Program-made: the position numbers and the translations under genes | Shown: positions 9,298 to 17,427 of the stretch, in pieces | How positions within the stretch are numbered: position 1 is the stretch's first letter | How the letters are laid out: each line of letters opens with the position of its first letter | DNA from: RPQK01 sp041946865 | GTDB taxonomy: Bacteria > Acidobacteriota > UBA6911 > RPQK01 | DNA: 42,098 nucleotides | Assembly (NCBI GenBank): GCA_041946865.1 | Contig: JBHGBF010000064.1 | Span: 1-42,098, forward strand | Reading direction: 5' to 3' | Notes under the pieces: generated by a model | What the model was told of the DNA's origin: nothing | The model's input: the letters and a program-made list of their open reading frames with translations, nothing else | Databases searched by the model: none

Positions 9298-9926
9298 AGA
9301 ACGTCGCCATACTCTTGAGCGGCCGGGGATCGAACTTCCTGGCTCTTTCTGATGCGATCATCGCCGGGAAGGTTCCGGCTCGCATAGCCCTGGTCGTCTC
9401 CAACCGCCCGGAGGCGCCCGGACTTCAGCACGCGCGCGACCGAGGTTATAAGGCCATCTGCATCCCCTCCCGGGGGATCGAGCGGGAAACGTTTGACCGG
9501 ATGGTGGTTAAGGAACTGCAGGCTGAAAACGTCGACTTTGTCTGCCTTGCCGGTTTCATGCGCCTTCTGAGCAGCTGGTTCATTTCGCAGTATCCGAACC
9601 GGATCCTGAACATCCATCCTGCTCTGCTCCCGGCCTTTTCCGGCACCCACTCCCAGAAACAGGCCCTGGATTATGGAGTGAAGGTGACGGGCTGTACCGT
9701 ACACTTCGTGGATGAGCAGCTCGATCATGGACCGATCATCCTTCAGTATCCGGTCCCAGTGCTCGACAGCGACACCGAGGAGACGTTGTCCGCCCGCATC
9801 CTGGTGCACGAGCACGAAATCTACCCGGAAGCGCTGAAGATCGTGTGCGAAGGACGATACCGAATCGAGGGCCGGCGGCTGATCGTTGAGCCAGCGCCGT
9901 TGCCGGCCGACTTGCAGGAGAGGTGA
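9294..9926 (+). CDS. purN: Phosphoribosylglycinamide formyltransferase (GART)
   Basis: 210 residues, the normal size. It transfers a formyl group from 10-formyltetrahydrofolate to GAR, the third step of purine synthesis. The N-terminal LLSGRGSNFLAL phosphate-binding loop is present. The catalytic region reads LNIHPALLPAFSGTHSQKQAL followed by GCTVHFVDEQLDHGPII, carrying the Asn, His and Asp of the family. Its ATG overlaps the purM stop. It converges with the aminotransferase gene across a 128-bp gap that contains two hairpins. Confidence 0.97.
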   Translation: MKNVAILLSGRGSNFLALSDAIIAGKVPARIALVVSNRPEAPGLQHARDRGYKAICIPSRGIERETFDRMVVKELQAENVDFVCLAGFMRLLSSWFISQYPNRILNIHPALLPAFSGTHSQKQALDYGVKVTGCTVHFVDEQLDHGPIILQYPVPVLDSDTEETLSARILVHEHEIYPEALKIVCEGRYRIEGRRLIVEPAPLPADLQER

Positions 9927-9936
9927 GAAGAGGCTA

Positions 9937-10034
9937 AGTGGTCGTTTTCATCGAATTCTCGGACTGGACCACTAAGGCTCACGAATTTGACGAATTCCCC
10001 CGAATCAATTGGTGGGAATTCGGGAAATTCGTGA
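9937..10034. repeat. Two nested-type hairpins between convergent genes
   Basis: The first hairpin has arms AGTGGTC (9937-9943) and GACCACT (9967-9973). The second has 21-bp arms, 9979-9999 and 10014-10034, complementary at 19 of 21 positions around a 14-base loop; both arms are made of reiterated GAATTCG/ACGAATTT words. It lies between the converging 3' ends of purN and the aminotransferase, so it could serve as a bidirectional transcription stop, although no clear U-tract follows. It also resembles the other fold-back repeats in the window in being made of short reiterated words. Confidence 0.7.
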
Positions 10035-10054
10035 AAATTCGCGGACTCGTCTTT

Positions 10055-11209
10055 TCACTCGAAATACCGCCTCAGCCGCTCGAGGCCTTCTTCCAGTCTG
10101 TCGTGTTGCGCCGCGTACGAAAGCCGCAGGTAGCCTTCCCCTCCCGGCCCGAAGTCACTGCCGGGTGTGACCGCCACGTGAGCGCGGTTCAGAATGTCGA
10201 AGGCCAGCCGGTGAGACGACAGGCCCGTTCGGCTGCAATGCTCGCGCAGGTCGGCGAAGACGTAAAATGCACCGGCCGGATCGGAGGCCACTTGGATGCC
10301 CGCCCGAGTCAGACCGGTAAGCACCAGGTCCCGGCGCCTTCGGTACTCCTCGACCATGCCTGCCACATAGGCGTCGCACTCCTCGGAAAGAGCAGTCATG
10401 GCAGCCGTCTGCGCAAAGTGACAGGCCGAGATGAAGAAGTTCTGCTGCATTTTCTGGACGGCGCGAACCACGTCATGCGGAGCGATCAGGTAGCCCAGCC
10501 TCCAGCCGGTCATGGCGTAGAGCTTGGAGAAGCCGTTCACGACTGCGCAGCGATCCGTGAACTCCCGGATGGAGCGGGCCGGGCGGCTGTAAGTCAGGCC
10601 GTGGTAGATCTCGTCCGAGATGATGAAAAGGCCCAGTCGGGCCAGTTCCTCGAGGTCCCGTGGTTCGATCAGGGTGCCGCACGGATTTGAAGGAGAGTTG
10701 ATGAGAAGACCGCGCGTTCGCGGCGTGATCGCGCCGGCAGCCGATCGGGCGTCCAGGTGAAAGCCGGTTTCGGGCACGGTGCGGACCAGCCGGGGAACTC
10801 CCCCGGCGAAAGAAATCAGCTGCGGGTAACAGGCGTAGGCCGGATCGGCCAGAAGGATCTCGTCACCCGGCTCGCACAAGGCCATGAAGATGAGAAGCAT
10901 GGCGGGGCTGGTGCCGGAGGTGACAACCACACAATCCGGATCGATTTCAGTCCCGTAATGCCGGCGGTGCCACCCGGCGATGGCCGTCCGCAAGGGAAGA
11001 AGCCCGAGGGAGTGGGTGTAATGAGTCTGTCCGGCCTGCATCGCCCGCACAGCCGCTTCCCGGACAGGAGGCGGAGTCTCGAAGCCGGGTTCACCCACCT
11101 CCATGTGAACAACGTCCACGCCCCTTTGCTCTAGGCACTGGGCTGTTTCCAGCACTTCCATGACCAGGAACGGCTTGATCTCCCGCGCTCTCTGACTGAT
11201 CAGTGTCAC
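10055..11209 (-). CDS. Class I/II pyridoxal-phosphate aminotransferase (aspartate aminotransferase-like)
   Basis: 384 residues, typical of class I aminotransferases. Motifs in order: MEVGEPGFETPPPV near residue 36, VTSGTSPAML, the NSPSNPCGTLIEP motif, IISDEIYHGLTY, and the Schiff-base lysine in GFSKLYAMTGWRLGYLIAP. The C-terminal substrate region reads RLSYAA, with the conserved Arg that binds the alpha-carboxylate. The family covers aspartate, alanine and aromatic aminotransferases, and the amino donor cannot be decided from sequence inspection. It stands alone on the minus strand and its upstream gap is shared with the divergent GlsB-like gene. Confidence 0.93.
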   Translation of the reverse strand: MTLISQRAREIKPFLVMEVLETAQCLEQRGVDVVHMEVGEPGFETPPPVREAAVRAMQAGQTHYTHSLGLLPLRTAIAGWHRRHYGTEIDPDCVVVTSGTSPAMLLIFMALCEPGDEILLADPAYACYPQLISFAGGVPRLVRTVPETGFHLDARSAAGAITPRTRGLLINSPSNPCGTLIEPRDLEELARLGLFIISDEIYHGLTYSRPARSIREFTDRCAVVNGFSKLYAMTGWRLGYLIAPHDVVRAVQKMQQNFFISACHFAQTAAMTALSEECDAYVAGMVEEYRRRRDLVLTGLTRAGIQVASDPAGAFYVFADLREHCSRTGLSSHRLAFDILNRAHVAVTPGSDFGPGGEGYLRLSYAAQHDRLEEGLERLRRYFE

Positions 11210-11285
11210 AATCCTCCTCTCTGATCCCCGGCAGATCAGATTCTAGTGGAAGGACGACGGGTTTGAAAGTGTCCGACTGCTGCGA

Positions 11286-11314
11286 TTGACAATCCCGTAA
11301 TCTGTGGTTACGTT
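11286..11314 (+). promoter_or_regulatory. Putative sigma-70 promoter for the GlsB-like gene
   Basis: A perfect TTGACA (11286-11291) is followed after 17 bp by TACGTT (11309-11314), a 4-of-6 match to TATAAT. The start codon at 11366 lies about 45 bp beyond the expected transcription start and is preceded by a good Shine-Dalgarno (TAAGGAG, ending near 11359). Confidence 0.5.
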
Positions 11315-11365
11315 GGAATTAACGACCTTCCTCATCTTCCTGAATCTCGATCTAAGGAGTCACCT

Positions 11366-11632
11366 ATGGGAATTCTGGCTTGGGCCGTCTTCGGCCTGGT
11401 TGTCGGTGTCATCGCCAAGCTGCTGATGCCGGGAAGAGACCCTGGAGGCTGCATCGTCACGATGTTGATCGGCATTGCGGGTTCGCTACTTGGCGGTTTT
11501 GTCGGAAAGGCGCTCGGGCTTTACTCGCAGGAGGTCTCCGGCGGAGGCTTCATCATGTCCATTCTGGGCGCGATTGTGCTCCTGCTGATCTACCGGTTCA
11601 CCTTCGCGCCGAAGGTCACGCGCGTGGACTAG
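11366..11632 (+). CDS. GlsB/YeaQ/YmgE family stress-response membrane protein
   Basis: 88 residues with three hydrophobic segments: LAWAVFGLVVGVIAKLLMPG at the start, a glycine-rich GIAGSLLGGFVGKALGL in the middle and IMSILGAIVLLLIYRF at the end. The LLMPGRDPGG turn and the glycine pattern are diagnostic of the transglycosylase-associated (GlsB/YeaQ) family of small inner-membrane proteins. Their molecular role is not established, but they are often induced by stress. It is probably monocistronic, with its own promoter and a strong ribosome binding site. Confidence 0.93.
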   Translation: MGILAWAVFGLVVGVIAKLLMPGRDPGGCIVTMLIGIAGSLLGGFVGKALGLYSQEVSGGGFIMSILGAIVLLLIYRFTFAPKVTRVD

Positions 11633-11807
11633 ACAGGCCGGAGGCGCGCCGCGGAGGTTGCCGGAAATGTCAAGATCAGGAGCACGACGACCACGGGTCG
11701 GGCGCTTCTCACCCGCTTTTCTCGCCTGGCTTCGCGCGGTGCCCCGCAGCGCAGTCTCGTGCCTGCGCAAGTCGCCAGGTGTCCGCTGTGGAAGACAAGT
11801 GTCCGGG

Positions 11808-12260
11808 TCACCGGGGCTGGGAAGTCGCTCGATCGGTCTCCTCCAGCTGCGTCCGGTGATAGGTGTCCAGGAAGAGGGCCTGAACCTGTTGAGTGGCGCC
11901 AGGCTCCGCGCGCGACAGACTGGCGGTTACCGCATCCTGATGAGACAGGAGCTCCCTTATGGAATCCCGCATGGCGGCCGGCAGTTCGGCGTTCTCCAGG
12001 CGTTTCACCTGTTCGAAATAACGCGCGGCATACTCCCCTCCGAGCCCATAGTTCTGCCGGGATGTCTCAACGTACATCAGGGCAGCCAGGTCTCGAATCT
12101 GGCTCAGCTGCTTCTGAAGGCGCAGGTTGTCCCGCTCGTTCTGCGCTGTCTGCAGTGACTTTCTCGTTTCCCTCACTTCCAAGTAACCGATGAGAAGTCC
12201 TGAGAGGAAAGCGCCCGCGACGAGAATGATCAACACCAACACTTTGGTTCCCCTGGTCAT
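11808..12260 (-). CDS. Hypothetical membrane-anchored coiled-coil protein
   Basis: 150 residues, family not recognised. The N-terminus has a single transmembrane helix (KVLVLIILVAGAFLSGLLIGYL, about residues 6-27). A charged, Gln/Arg/Leu-rich segment follows (VRETRKSLQTAQNERDNLRL), likely a coiled coil. The rest is a helical region containing QIRDLAALMYVETSRQNYG. This looks like an inner-membrane anchored protein with a helical extracytoplasmic or cytoplasmic domain. An AAGGAGGG Shine-Dalgarno lies just upstream of the ATG on the minus strand, which supports it being real. The upstream gap holds a heptamer fold-back element. Confidence 0.75.
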   Translation of the reverse strand: MTRGTKVLVLIILVAGAFLSGLLIGYLEVRETRKSLQTAQNERDNLRLQKQLSQIRDLAALMYVETSRQNYGLGGEYAARYFEQVKRLENAELPAAMRDSIRELLSHQDAVTASLSRAEPGATQQVQALFLDTYHRTQLEETDRATSQPR

Positions 12261-12282
12261 CCGCCCTCCTTGAAAGGCATGA

Positions 12283-12468
12283 GCTTTCAGCGATCAGCGT
12301 TCAGCGATCAGCGATTAGCGATTAGCGTTCAGCGTAGCGCGATCAGCCTCAGCGCAAGGATCCGTTACATTGGGTTACGAGTTCACAACCTAATGCCTCT
12401 GAATATTTAAGCGTCCGAGTCTTAGCTGAAAGCTGATCGCTGGACGCTGATCGCTGATCGCTGACCGC
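12283..12468. repeat. GCGATCA-type heptamer fold-back element
   Basis: The gap from 12261 to 12577 (317 bp) has no gene but contains this element. The left arm, 12283-12354, is a row of 7-bp units in register: GCTTTCA, GCGATCA, GCGTTCA, GCGATCA, GCGATTA, GCGATTA, GCGTTCA, GCGTAGC, GCGATCA. After about 72 bp of non-repeat sequence the right arm, 12427-12468, reads the complement: TGAAAGC, TGATCGC, TGGACGC, TGATCGC, TGATCGC, TGACCGC. It therefore has the same design as the purF-purM array (heptads in inverted arms) with an unrelated heptad. A short single-arm copy occurs at 32339-32366. Confidence 0.92.
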
Positions 12469-12577
12469 TTCTGAGAGGACCTAGCGTCTAACACTAACAG
12501 TAACCTTGTTCCCGTCCGGCCTCAAGCGTTTACACAGGCAGGTGGGTGACAAGCGGCCGGCATGGTAATCTTGTCCC

Positions 12578-13576
12578 ATGTCGAAGAATCCAAACGATTA
12601 CGCCGAGCACGTCGACCGGCTTTCGAGCGGTTTTCGAGACGCCCAGGTGCTCCTGACCGCGAACCGGTTGGGCCTGTTTCCCTTCCTGGAGAACGGCCCG
12701 AAGACGGTGGCAGAAATGGCCCAGTCGCTTCAAGCCAGCCAGCGAGGCCTGCGAATTCTTTGTGACGCGCTGGTCGCCTTGAAGCTGCTCGAAAAGATCG
12801 GGGACCGATACCAGAATTCTGAGGCCGCCAGGCTTTGTCTTCTGCCGTCGTCGCCTGCCTCGAAAAGCTCGATTCTTCTCCACCACGCCCGGCTTTACGA
12901 GCGGTGGGGCAGACTGTACCGGGTCGTCAAGACCGGCGAGCCCGCGACTGACGACGAAATCGACCCGGGATTGCGCTTTGACGCGGGGGACTTTGCACGG
13001 GCCATGGCGGATTCCGCCCGGGCCATTTTGCACGCCACCGTGGAGGCTCTGAACCTGGAAGGCGCCGAGCGGATGCTCGACGTCGGCGCAGGCCCCGGAC
13101 TGTATTCAATCGAGCTGGTCCGCCGGCACCCGAAACTGCAGGCCGTCATTCTGGACAGCAAGGAGACGCTCGAGGTCGCCCGCGAAAACGTCCAGGCCGC
13201 CGGACTCGAGGATCGCATCCGGCTGCTCCCCGGCGATGTTTTCACTCAGGCCCTCGGCGGGCCCTACGACTTCGCCTTCGTCTCAAACCTGGTTCACAGT
13301 TTCTCGAATGACGAGAACGCGCGCCTCGTGAACAAGGTTGCGGCCACCCTGACTTCCGGAGGCCGGCTGTGCATCAAGGATTTCTTCCTCGAGCCGGACC
13401 GGACCGCGCCCGCCTGGGTAGCCCTCTTCGCCGTCAATATGCTGGTCAGTACGGAGAAGGGCGACTGCTATACCGTCCAGGAAGCCAGCTCTTGGCTCAT
13501 GCGAGCCGGGCTTCGGGTTGAGTCCTTCCGTATGATCACACCCCAGACCGGGATCCTGCTGGGAAAGAAACCCTGA
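12578..13576 (+). CDS. SAM-dependent O-methyltransferase-like protein with winged-helix N-domain
   Basis: 332 residues. Residues 1-90 form a winged-helix dimerisation-like domain (LLTANRLGLFPFLENGPKTV, then ASQRGLRILCDALVALKLL), and the C-terminal two thirds a Rossmann methyltransferase with the SAM-binding motif MLDVGAGPGLYSIELVRRHP and a later SNLVHSFSNDENARLV stretch. This architecture is that of the acetylserotonin/hydroxyneurosporene O-methyltransferase family; the substrate is unknown. It is convergent with the GH42 gene, the two stops lying 42 bp apart. No biosynthetic partner gene is next to it. Confidence 0.88.
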   Translation: MSKNPNDYAEHVDRLSSGFRDAQVLLTANRLGLFPFLENGPKTVAEMAQSLQASQRGLRILCDALVALKLLEKIGDRYQNSEAARLCLLPSSPASKSSILLHHARLYERWGRLYRVVKTGEPATDDEIDPGLRFDAGDFARAMADSARAILHATVEALNLEGAERMLDVGAGPGLYSIELVRRHPKLQAVILDSKETLEVARENVQAAGLEDRIRLLPGDVFTQALGGPYDFAFVSNLVHSFSNDENARLVNKVAATLTSGGRLCIKDFFLEPDRTAPAWVALFAVNMLVSTEKGDCYTVQEASSWLMRAGLRVESFRMITPQTGILLGKKP

Positions 13577-13617
13577 CAGCCGCCGCCGGACTGATTGGCG
13601 CTCGGGGGCGTCTCATG

Positions 13618-15678
13618 TCACCTCTTTCTCTGCAGCACCGTGTACCCGAAAGGCGGCATGAGGAACTGGGCCGGGGCGCTCTTGCCTTCCAACAGATCGA
13701 AAAAGCCTGGGCCGGGCTGGACCTTGACCGCCGTTTCGCCATGGTTCAGCACAAAGTAGTACTCCTCGTCCCCTTTGACTCGTCGGGTCACTTCCACTTC
13801 TTTGGGGACACCCGTGAGAAGCGGTTTGAGCCCCAGCACCCGGGCGTACCGCTTGAGCAGATAGCGGGCCGAATCCAGATTGAAAAACGACGCGTAGTAG
13901 ACGCCGGTTCCCTGTCCCAAGCGGTTTTCAGTGCAGGCCGGTGTGGCGCGCAGGTAATCGTATGTCCACTCTGCGACCGGCTTTGCCGTGCGGAGCTTAA
14001 GTTTATCCGCAAAGACGTGAACCGGCACCGTCTGCCCGTCGTCGAAACGGATGGAGTTCTTGTCCCTGGAGGGCGGCTGGTAGCACTGGAAGTCATCCCG
14101 TTCCAACCCGAAAACATCTCCCACGAGGATCGGGACCGTCTGGTCGGTCATGGCGTTATCGCGATCCTTGACGGCCGTGTGGGCCCCCAGGACGAAAATC
14201 CCGCCCTTTTGCACGAACTCGCGAATCTTTCCCGCCAGCTCCTGGTCCATCAGGATCAGGTAAGGGCCGAAGATCAGCTTGTAACGGCTGAAGTCGGCCG
14301 CCGGACTGATGAAATCGATGTTGTACTTCTGCTCCGACGCGGCCTGAAAGAAATGCTCGAACGAGGCTCCGACATTGACTTCCTCGGTGAAGTACTGATG
14401 ATCATAGACCCACTCGGCGTCATAGTCCTTGATCACGGCAACCTGAGAGTCGACTCGGGAATTCAGGATTTGCGGCCCGATCTTGTTGATCTGCAGGCCC
14501 TCTTTCTTGAATTCCTCAAACCGGCTGCGCCTCACGTTGTCGTGATCGAGAACGCCGTACCAGTACTCTTCGGCGCCGCGACGGGCGGTTCTCCAGCGAA
14601 AGTGAATCATGCCGTCAGCGCCGTGAGCGATCGACTGAAACGCCCAAAGGCTCATCTCGCCCGGGCGCGGCGAGCGCAGCAGGTAGGTCTGGCCGCCGGG
14701 GCCCGTCTGCTGCTCCATCACCATCATGCGGCCTTTGAAGTCCCGGGCCAGGGTCAGATTCGCGCCGACTCCGTACTGGGGTTTCTGCCAGAAGCACGGG
14801 TAGTTGTCAAAGGCAAAGATGTCGAGATCACGCACGAAATCGTAGTAGTTGATGTTCTCGAACATGTGGTTGTGCGTGATGAAGTCCTGCGGGCGGTGGC
14901 GGCGGATGATCTCGACCTGGTCATGCTGGTAGGAGATGACCGAGTCCGAGATGAAGCGTTTGTACTCCAGCATCAACGCCGGATTCTGCTGGGCCGGCGC
15001 CGGGAAGGGGAGATCGATCTGCGCCCAGTCCGTGTACCACTGGCTCCAGAAGCCGTTACCCCAGCGCCGGTTCAATGAACCGAGGTCCCGGTATTTCCGT
15101 TCCAGCCACGTCCGGAAAGCGGCCCGGCAGCTGTCGCTGTAGCACTCGCTGATGTGGCAGTTGAACTCGTTGTCGATCTGCCAGCCGATCACGTGCGGAT
15201 TCCCCGCAAAGTGGCGCACCATCTCGTCGACGATGCGCTTCGAGAGCCGGCGGTAGGTCGGGCTGTTGTAGCAGTAATGCCGGCGCGTCTGATCGTTAGC
15301 CGGCTGCCGGTTGGAATACACAGCCAGCGTCTCGGGGAACTTGTTCGTCAACCACTTGGGAGGCGCAGCCGTGGGCGTGCCGAGTATCGTCTTGATGCCG
15401 TGTTTGGCGAGCACTTCGATCGCGCGGTCGAAGAGCGAGAAGTCGAAGCGGCCCTCCTCGGGTTCCATGAGATACCAGGCAAATTCGGCCATTCGAACGG
15501 CATTGACGCCGCACTCCTGCATCCACTGGGCGTCCTTTTCCCAGTAACTCTCCGGCCAGTGTTCCGGGTAGTAATCAGCGCCAAAGAGAAACTTGTTGTA
15601 GCGGTCGCCGGGGGCGTCGGCCGCCAAAGTCGTTGCGACTGCAAATATCAGAACGAAGACGGTATACGTTGTTCTCAT
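13618..15678 (-). CDS. Secreted GH42 beta-galactosidase
   Basis: 686 residues with an N-terminal signal peptide (MRTTYTVFVLIFAVATTLAA). The GH42 catalytic barrel starts at FGADYYPEHWPESYW. The acid/base glutamate is Glu171 in IGWQIDNEF and the nucleophile Glu322 in MVMEQQTGPGG. A trimerisation-like Rossmann domain (YDAEWVYDHQYF onward) and a C-terminal beta domain follow, so the length is complete. GH42 enzymes cleave beta-galactosides, often plant-derived galactooligosaccharides; export to the periplasm or surface is unusual for GH42, most of which are cytoplasmic, but fits the TonB-dependent receptor nearby. Boxes at 15725-15754, 47-76 bp upstream of the start, match those upstream of the regulator and receptor. 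Confidence 0.93.
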   Translation of the reverse strand: MRTTYTVFVLIFAVATTLAADAPGDRYNKFLFGADYYPEHWPESYWEKDAQWMQECGVNAVRMAEFAWYLMEPEEGRFDFSLFDRAIEVLAKHGIKTILGTPTAAPPKWLTNKFPETLAVYSNRQPANDQTRRHYCYNSPTYRRLSKRIVDEMVRHFAGNPHVIGWQIDNEFNCHISECYSDSCRAAFRTWLERKYRDLGSLNRRWGNGFWSQWYTDWAQIDLPFPAPAQQNPALMLEYKRFISDSVISYQHDQVEIIRRHRPQDFITHNHMFENINYYDFVRDLDIFAFDNYPCFWQKPQYGVGANLTLARDFKGRMMVMEQQTGPGGQTYLLRSPRPGEMSLWAFQSIAHGADGMIHFRWRTARRGAEEYWYGVLDHDNVRRSRFEEFKKEGLQINKIGPQILNSRVDSQVAVIKDYDAEWVYDHQYFTEEVNVGASFEHFFQAASEQKYNIDFISPAADFSRYKLIFGPYLILMDQELAGKIREFVQKGGIFVLGAHTAVKDRDNAMTDQTVPILVGDVFGLERDDFQCYQPPSRDKNSIRFDDGQTVPVHVFADKLKLRTAKPVAEWTYDYLRATPACTENRLGQGTGVYYASFFNLDSARYLLKRYARVLGLKPLLTGVPKEVEVTRRVKGDEEYYFVLNHGETAVKVQPGPGFFDLLEGKSAPAQFLMPPFGYTVLQRKR

Positions 15679-15724
15679 GACAGCTGTCTAATCTATCGAG
15701 ATTACGCAGGAAAAGAAAACGCCC

Positions 15725-15754
15725 GTTTGCGAAAAAGAGTCACCGTTTTGCGAA
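15725..15754 (-). promoter_or_regulatory. Putative two-box operator upstream of the GH42 gene
   Basis: Two direct boxes sharing TTGCGA on the plus strand are 21 bp apart (15727-15732 and 15748-15753), two helical turns. Read in the GH42 direction the site runs TTCGCAAAACGGTGA then a spacer and TTCGCAAACGGG. The same arrangement, in the same orientation relative to the receptor gene, occurs at 17052-17084. AraC-family regulators typically bind two direct half-sites in adjacent turns, and such a regulator is encoded next door. The stretch 15755-15867 beyond it holds no gene; 15775-15866 looks like a degenerate intergenic repeat rich in GGAGC and GCTCC words. Confidence 0.65.
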
Positions 15755-15867
15755 CCGAGGCGAGGGCGGAAGCCACTTGTGGGAGCCGGTGGTTGTCCCG
15801 AACGTTCGGGCTCGTTGTCGGCGCAGGCTCTCGTAGCCCGCTGCTTGCGCTCGGAGGAGCGCCGCTT

Positions 15868-17031
15868 CTAAGCGCGATCCATGAGCCGCCGTCCGTGCTC
15901 GCGGCGGTAGGCGAGCGGGCTGATTCCTTTCTCTTCGCGAAAGTACCTGGCGATATGTTCGATACCGCCAAAGCCCATTTCTGCGCCGATCTGCTGGATC
16001 GTCAAATCGGTCTCGACCAGCAGCCGCGCTATGTGGTCGGTCCGGACACGCCTGATTTCGTGCATGACCGAGCGTCCCAGGCAGGCCCGAAAGCGCTTTT
16101 CAAGGACTCTCCGGGAGAGGGCGGCAGCCCGCGCCACCTCGTCAACTCGAATGGGCCTGCGCGGGTCCTGCCGGATGTAACTGAGGGCCTTGGAAACCGC
16201 CTTGTCCTCGACCGCCAGGATTTCAGAGGATCGCCGCGCCACCACACGGGTGGGATCAACCGGGATGGTCAGATTCTCTGCCTGCTGCCCGGACATCAGC
16301 ATATGGAGCACGTTTGCCGCTTCAAAACCCGATCGATGAAAATCGAGCTCCACGCTTGACAGGGGCGGGTCGGAAAACTCGCAGACCAGTTGGTCATTGT
16401 CAACGCCGATCAGGGCAACCTCGTCCGGGACCTTGATCCCGGCCACTTTGCAGGCCTCACTCACCTGCTGTGCCCGGTCGTCATTGCACGCCATGAGACC
16501 GACCGGTTTGTCCAGAGACCGCAGCCATTTGACCAGTTGGGGCAACTCCCGGTCCCAGGTCAGAGAGGCGGGGTCGCAGTCCGGTTGGTATTCCGACACC
16601 TGAAAACCGGCGCCTTTGACCCGGCTGACAAACTGCCTTTGGCGGCGTACCGACCAGGGTTTGTCGTCGTATCCGCAATAGCCGAATCGGCGCAGCCCGC
16701 AGTCAAACAGGTGATTGGCGGCCATGTCCGCGATGGCTTCCGAAGAGGAAACGATACTGACCACGCCCGGCACCTGGTCGCGGCAATGTCCCACGCTGAC
16801 CGCCGGCACTTCTCCGGGGATCGTGTCGTCGTGCGGGTTATAGTCCCGCATGATGATCCCGTCCGGCCGCCAGTCGCGCAGCCGCGGCACGGCGGTCTCC
16901 AGGCCACGCGGTTCCCAGCAGAATGACCACGGACCGTGCAACTTGGCGTACTCCGCGATCCCTCGCAGCAACTCCCGGCCTGAGGAACGGGACGATTCAA
17001 CGAGCAGCAGCACCCGGGGGAAACTGTTCAC
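15868..17031 (-). CDS. XylR-type AraC-family transcriptional regulator with LacI-like sensor domain
   Basis: 387 residues. The N-terminal 270 residues are a periplasmic-binding-protein-like sugar sensor (RVLLLVESSRSSGRELLRGIA, VALIGVDNDQLVCEFSDPPLSSV), as in E. coli XylR. The C-terminal 105 residues are an AraC-type double helix-turn-helix: VARAAALSRRVLEKRFR and TIQQIGAEMGFGGIEHIARYF, ending in GISPLAYRREH. Such proteins sense a sugar directly and usually activate transport and hydrolase genes. Its position between a GH42 gene and a TonB-dependent receptor, both carrying the same 21-bp-spaced operator, suggests that it controls a galactoside or related oligosaccharide locus and also its own expression. 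The ligand is inferred, not shown. Confidence 0.93.
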   Translation of the reverse strand: MNSFPRVLLLVESSRSSGRELLRGIAEYAKLHGPWSFCWEPRGLETAVPRLRDWRPDGIIMRDYNPHDDTIPGEVPAVSVGHCRDQVPGVVSIVSSSEAIADMAANHLFDCGLRRFGYCGYDDKPWSVRRQRQFVSRVKGAGFQVSEYQPDCDPASLTWDRELPQLVKWLRSLDKPVGLMACNDDRAQQVSEACKVAGIKVPDEVALIGVDNDQLVCEFSDPPLSSVELDFHRSGFEAANVLHMLMSGQQAENLTIPVDPTRVVARRSSEILAVEDKAVSKALSYIRQDPRRPIRVDEVARAAALSRRVLEKRFRACLGRSVMHEIRRVRTDHIARLLVETDLTIQQIGAEMGFGGIEHIARYFREEKGISPLAYRREHGRRLMDRA

Positions 17032-17051
17032 GCCGCTATCTTACCCTGACA

Positions 17052-17102
17052 TTCGCAAAATGGTGAAACGTTTCCGCAAAATGGCGTTGTTTCATTTTGC
17101 GA
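17052..17102 (+). promoter_or_regulatory. Putative XylR-type operator between regulator and receptor genes
   Basis: Two direct boxes (CGCAAAATGG at 17054-17063 and 17075-17084) lie exactly 21 bp apart, and a third, inverted box (CATTTTGCGA) is at 17093-17102. The first reads TTCGCAAAATGGTGA, matching the GH42 upstream site at 14 of 15 positions. The spacer contains a perfect palindrome GAAACGTTTC (17065-17074), a shape often recognised by LacI-family proteins. The site begins 21 bp upstream of the regulator start and about 345 bp upstream of the receptor start, so it could control both divergent genes. Confidence 0.65.
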
Positions 17103-17427
17103 AATGGTATAGAGATTGGATGGTTAGAAAGAATATTTGGGACGCGCCTAGGCCCCAGGCTCTCCTTAGTAGACAGGACACTGTTCCTGCTGATCACTCG
17201 TTTTGAGAGATGACGAAGTATAGGTCAGCCTGTAGGTTAAGTCACCTGGTCAAAGAAACGGTTTCGTCATGCTCGCGGTTGGCTTTCGTCTGCTGTCGTT
17301 TCGCGGGCGTTGGCCGGCGAGTCGGCGCGATTGTGAACAGGTTGATTTCTTCTCAATATGCCCTCTCAACCCACAAGTTATTCATCTCAAGCGGTTTTTC
17401 CTGTTTTCAGAAAGAAGGAGGCAAGCC
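17103..17427 (+). other. Long leader region upstream of the first TonB-dependent receptor
   Basis: A 325-bp gene-free stretch. It holds a second LacI-like palindrome, GAAACGGTTTC (17255-17265), and a strong Shine-Dalgarno (GAAGGAGG, 17414-17421) just before the receptor start at 17428. An upstream in-frame ATG at 17269 would add 53 residues with no signal-peptide character, so it was not used. No riboswitch family or terminator was recognised. Confidence 0.5.

Noticed and set aside
13615..15078. 487-residue plus-strand ORF opposite the GH42 gene
   Set aside because: Antisense to a full-length GH42 enzyme with signal peptide and both catalytic residues; no family features of its own.
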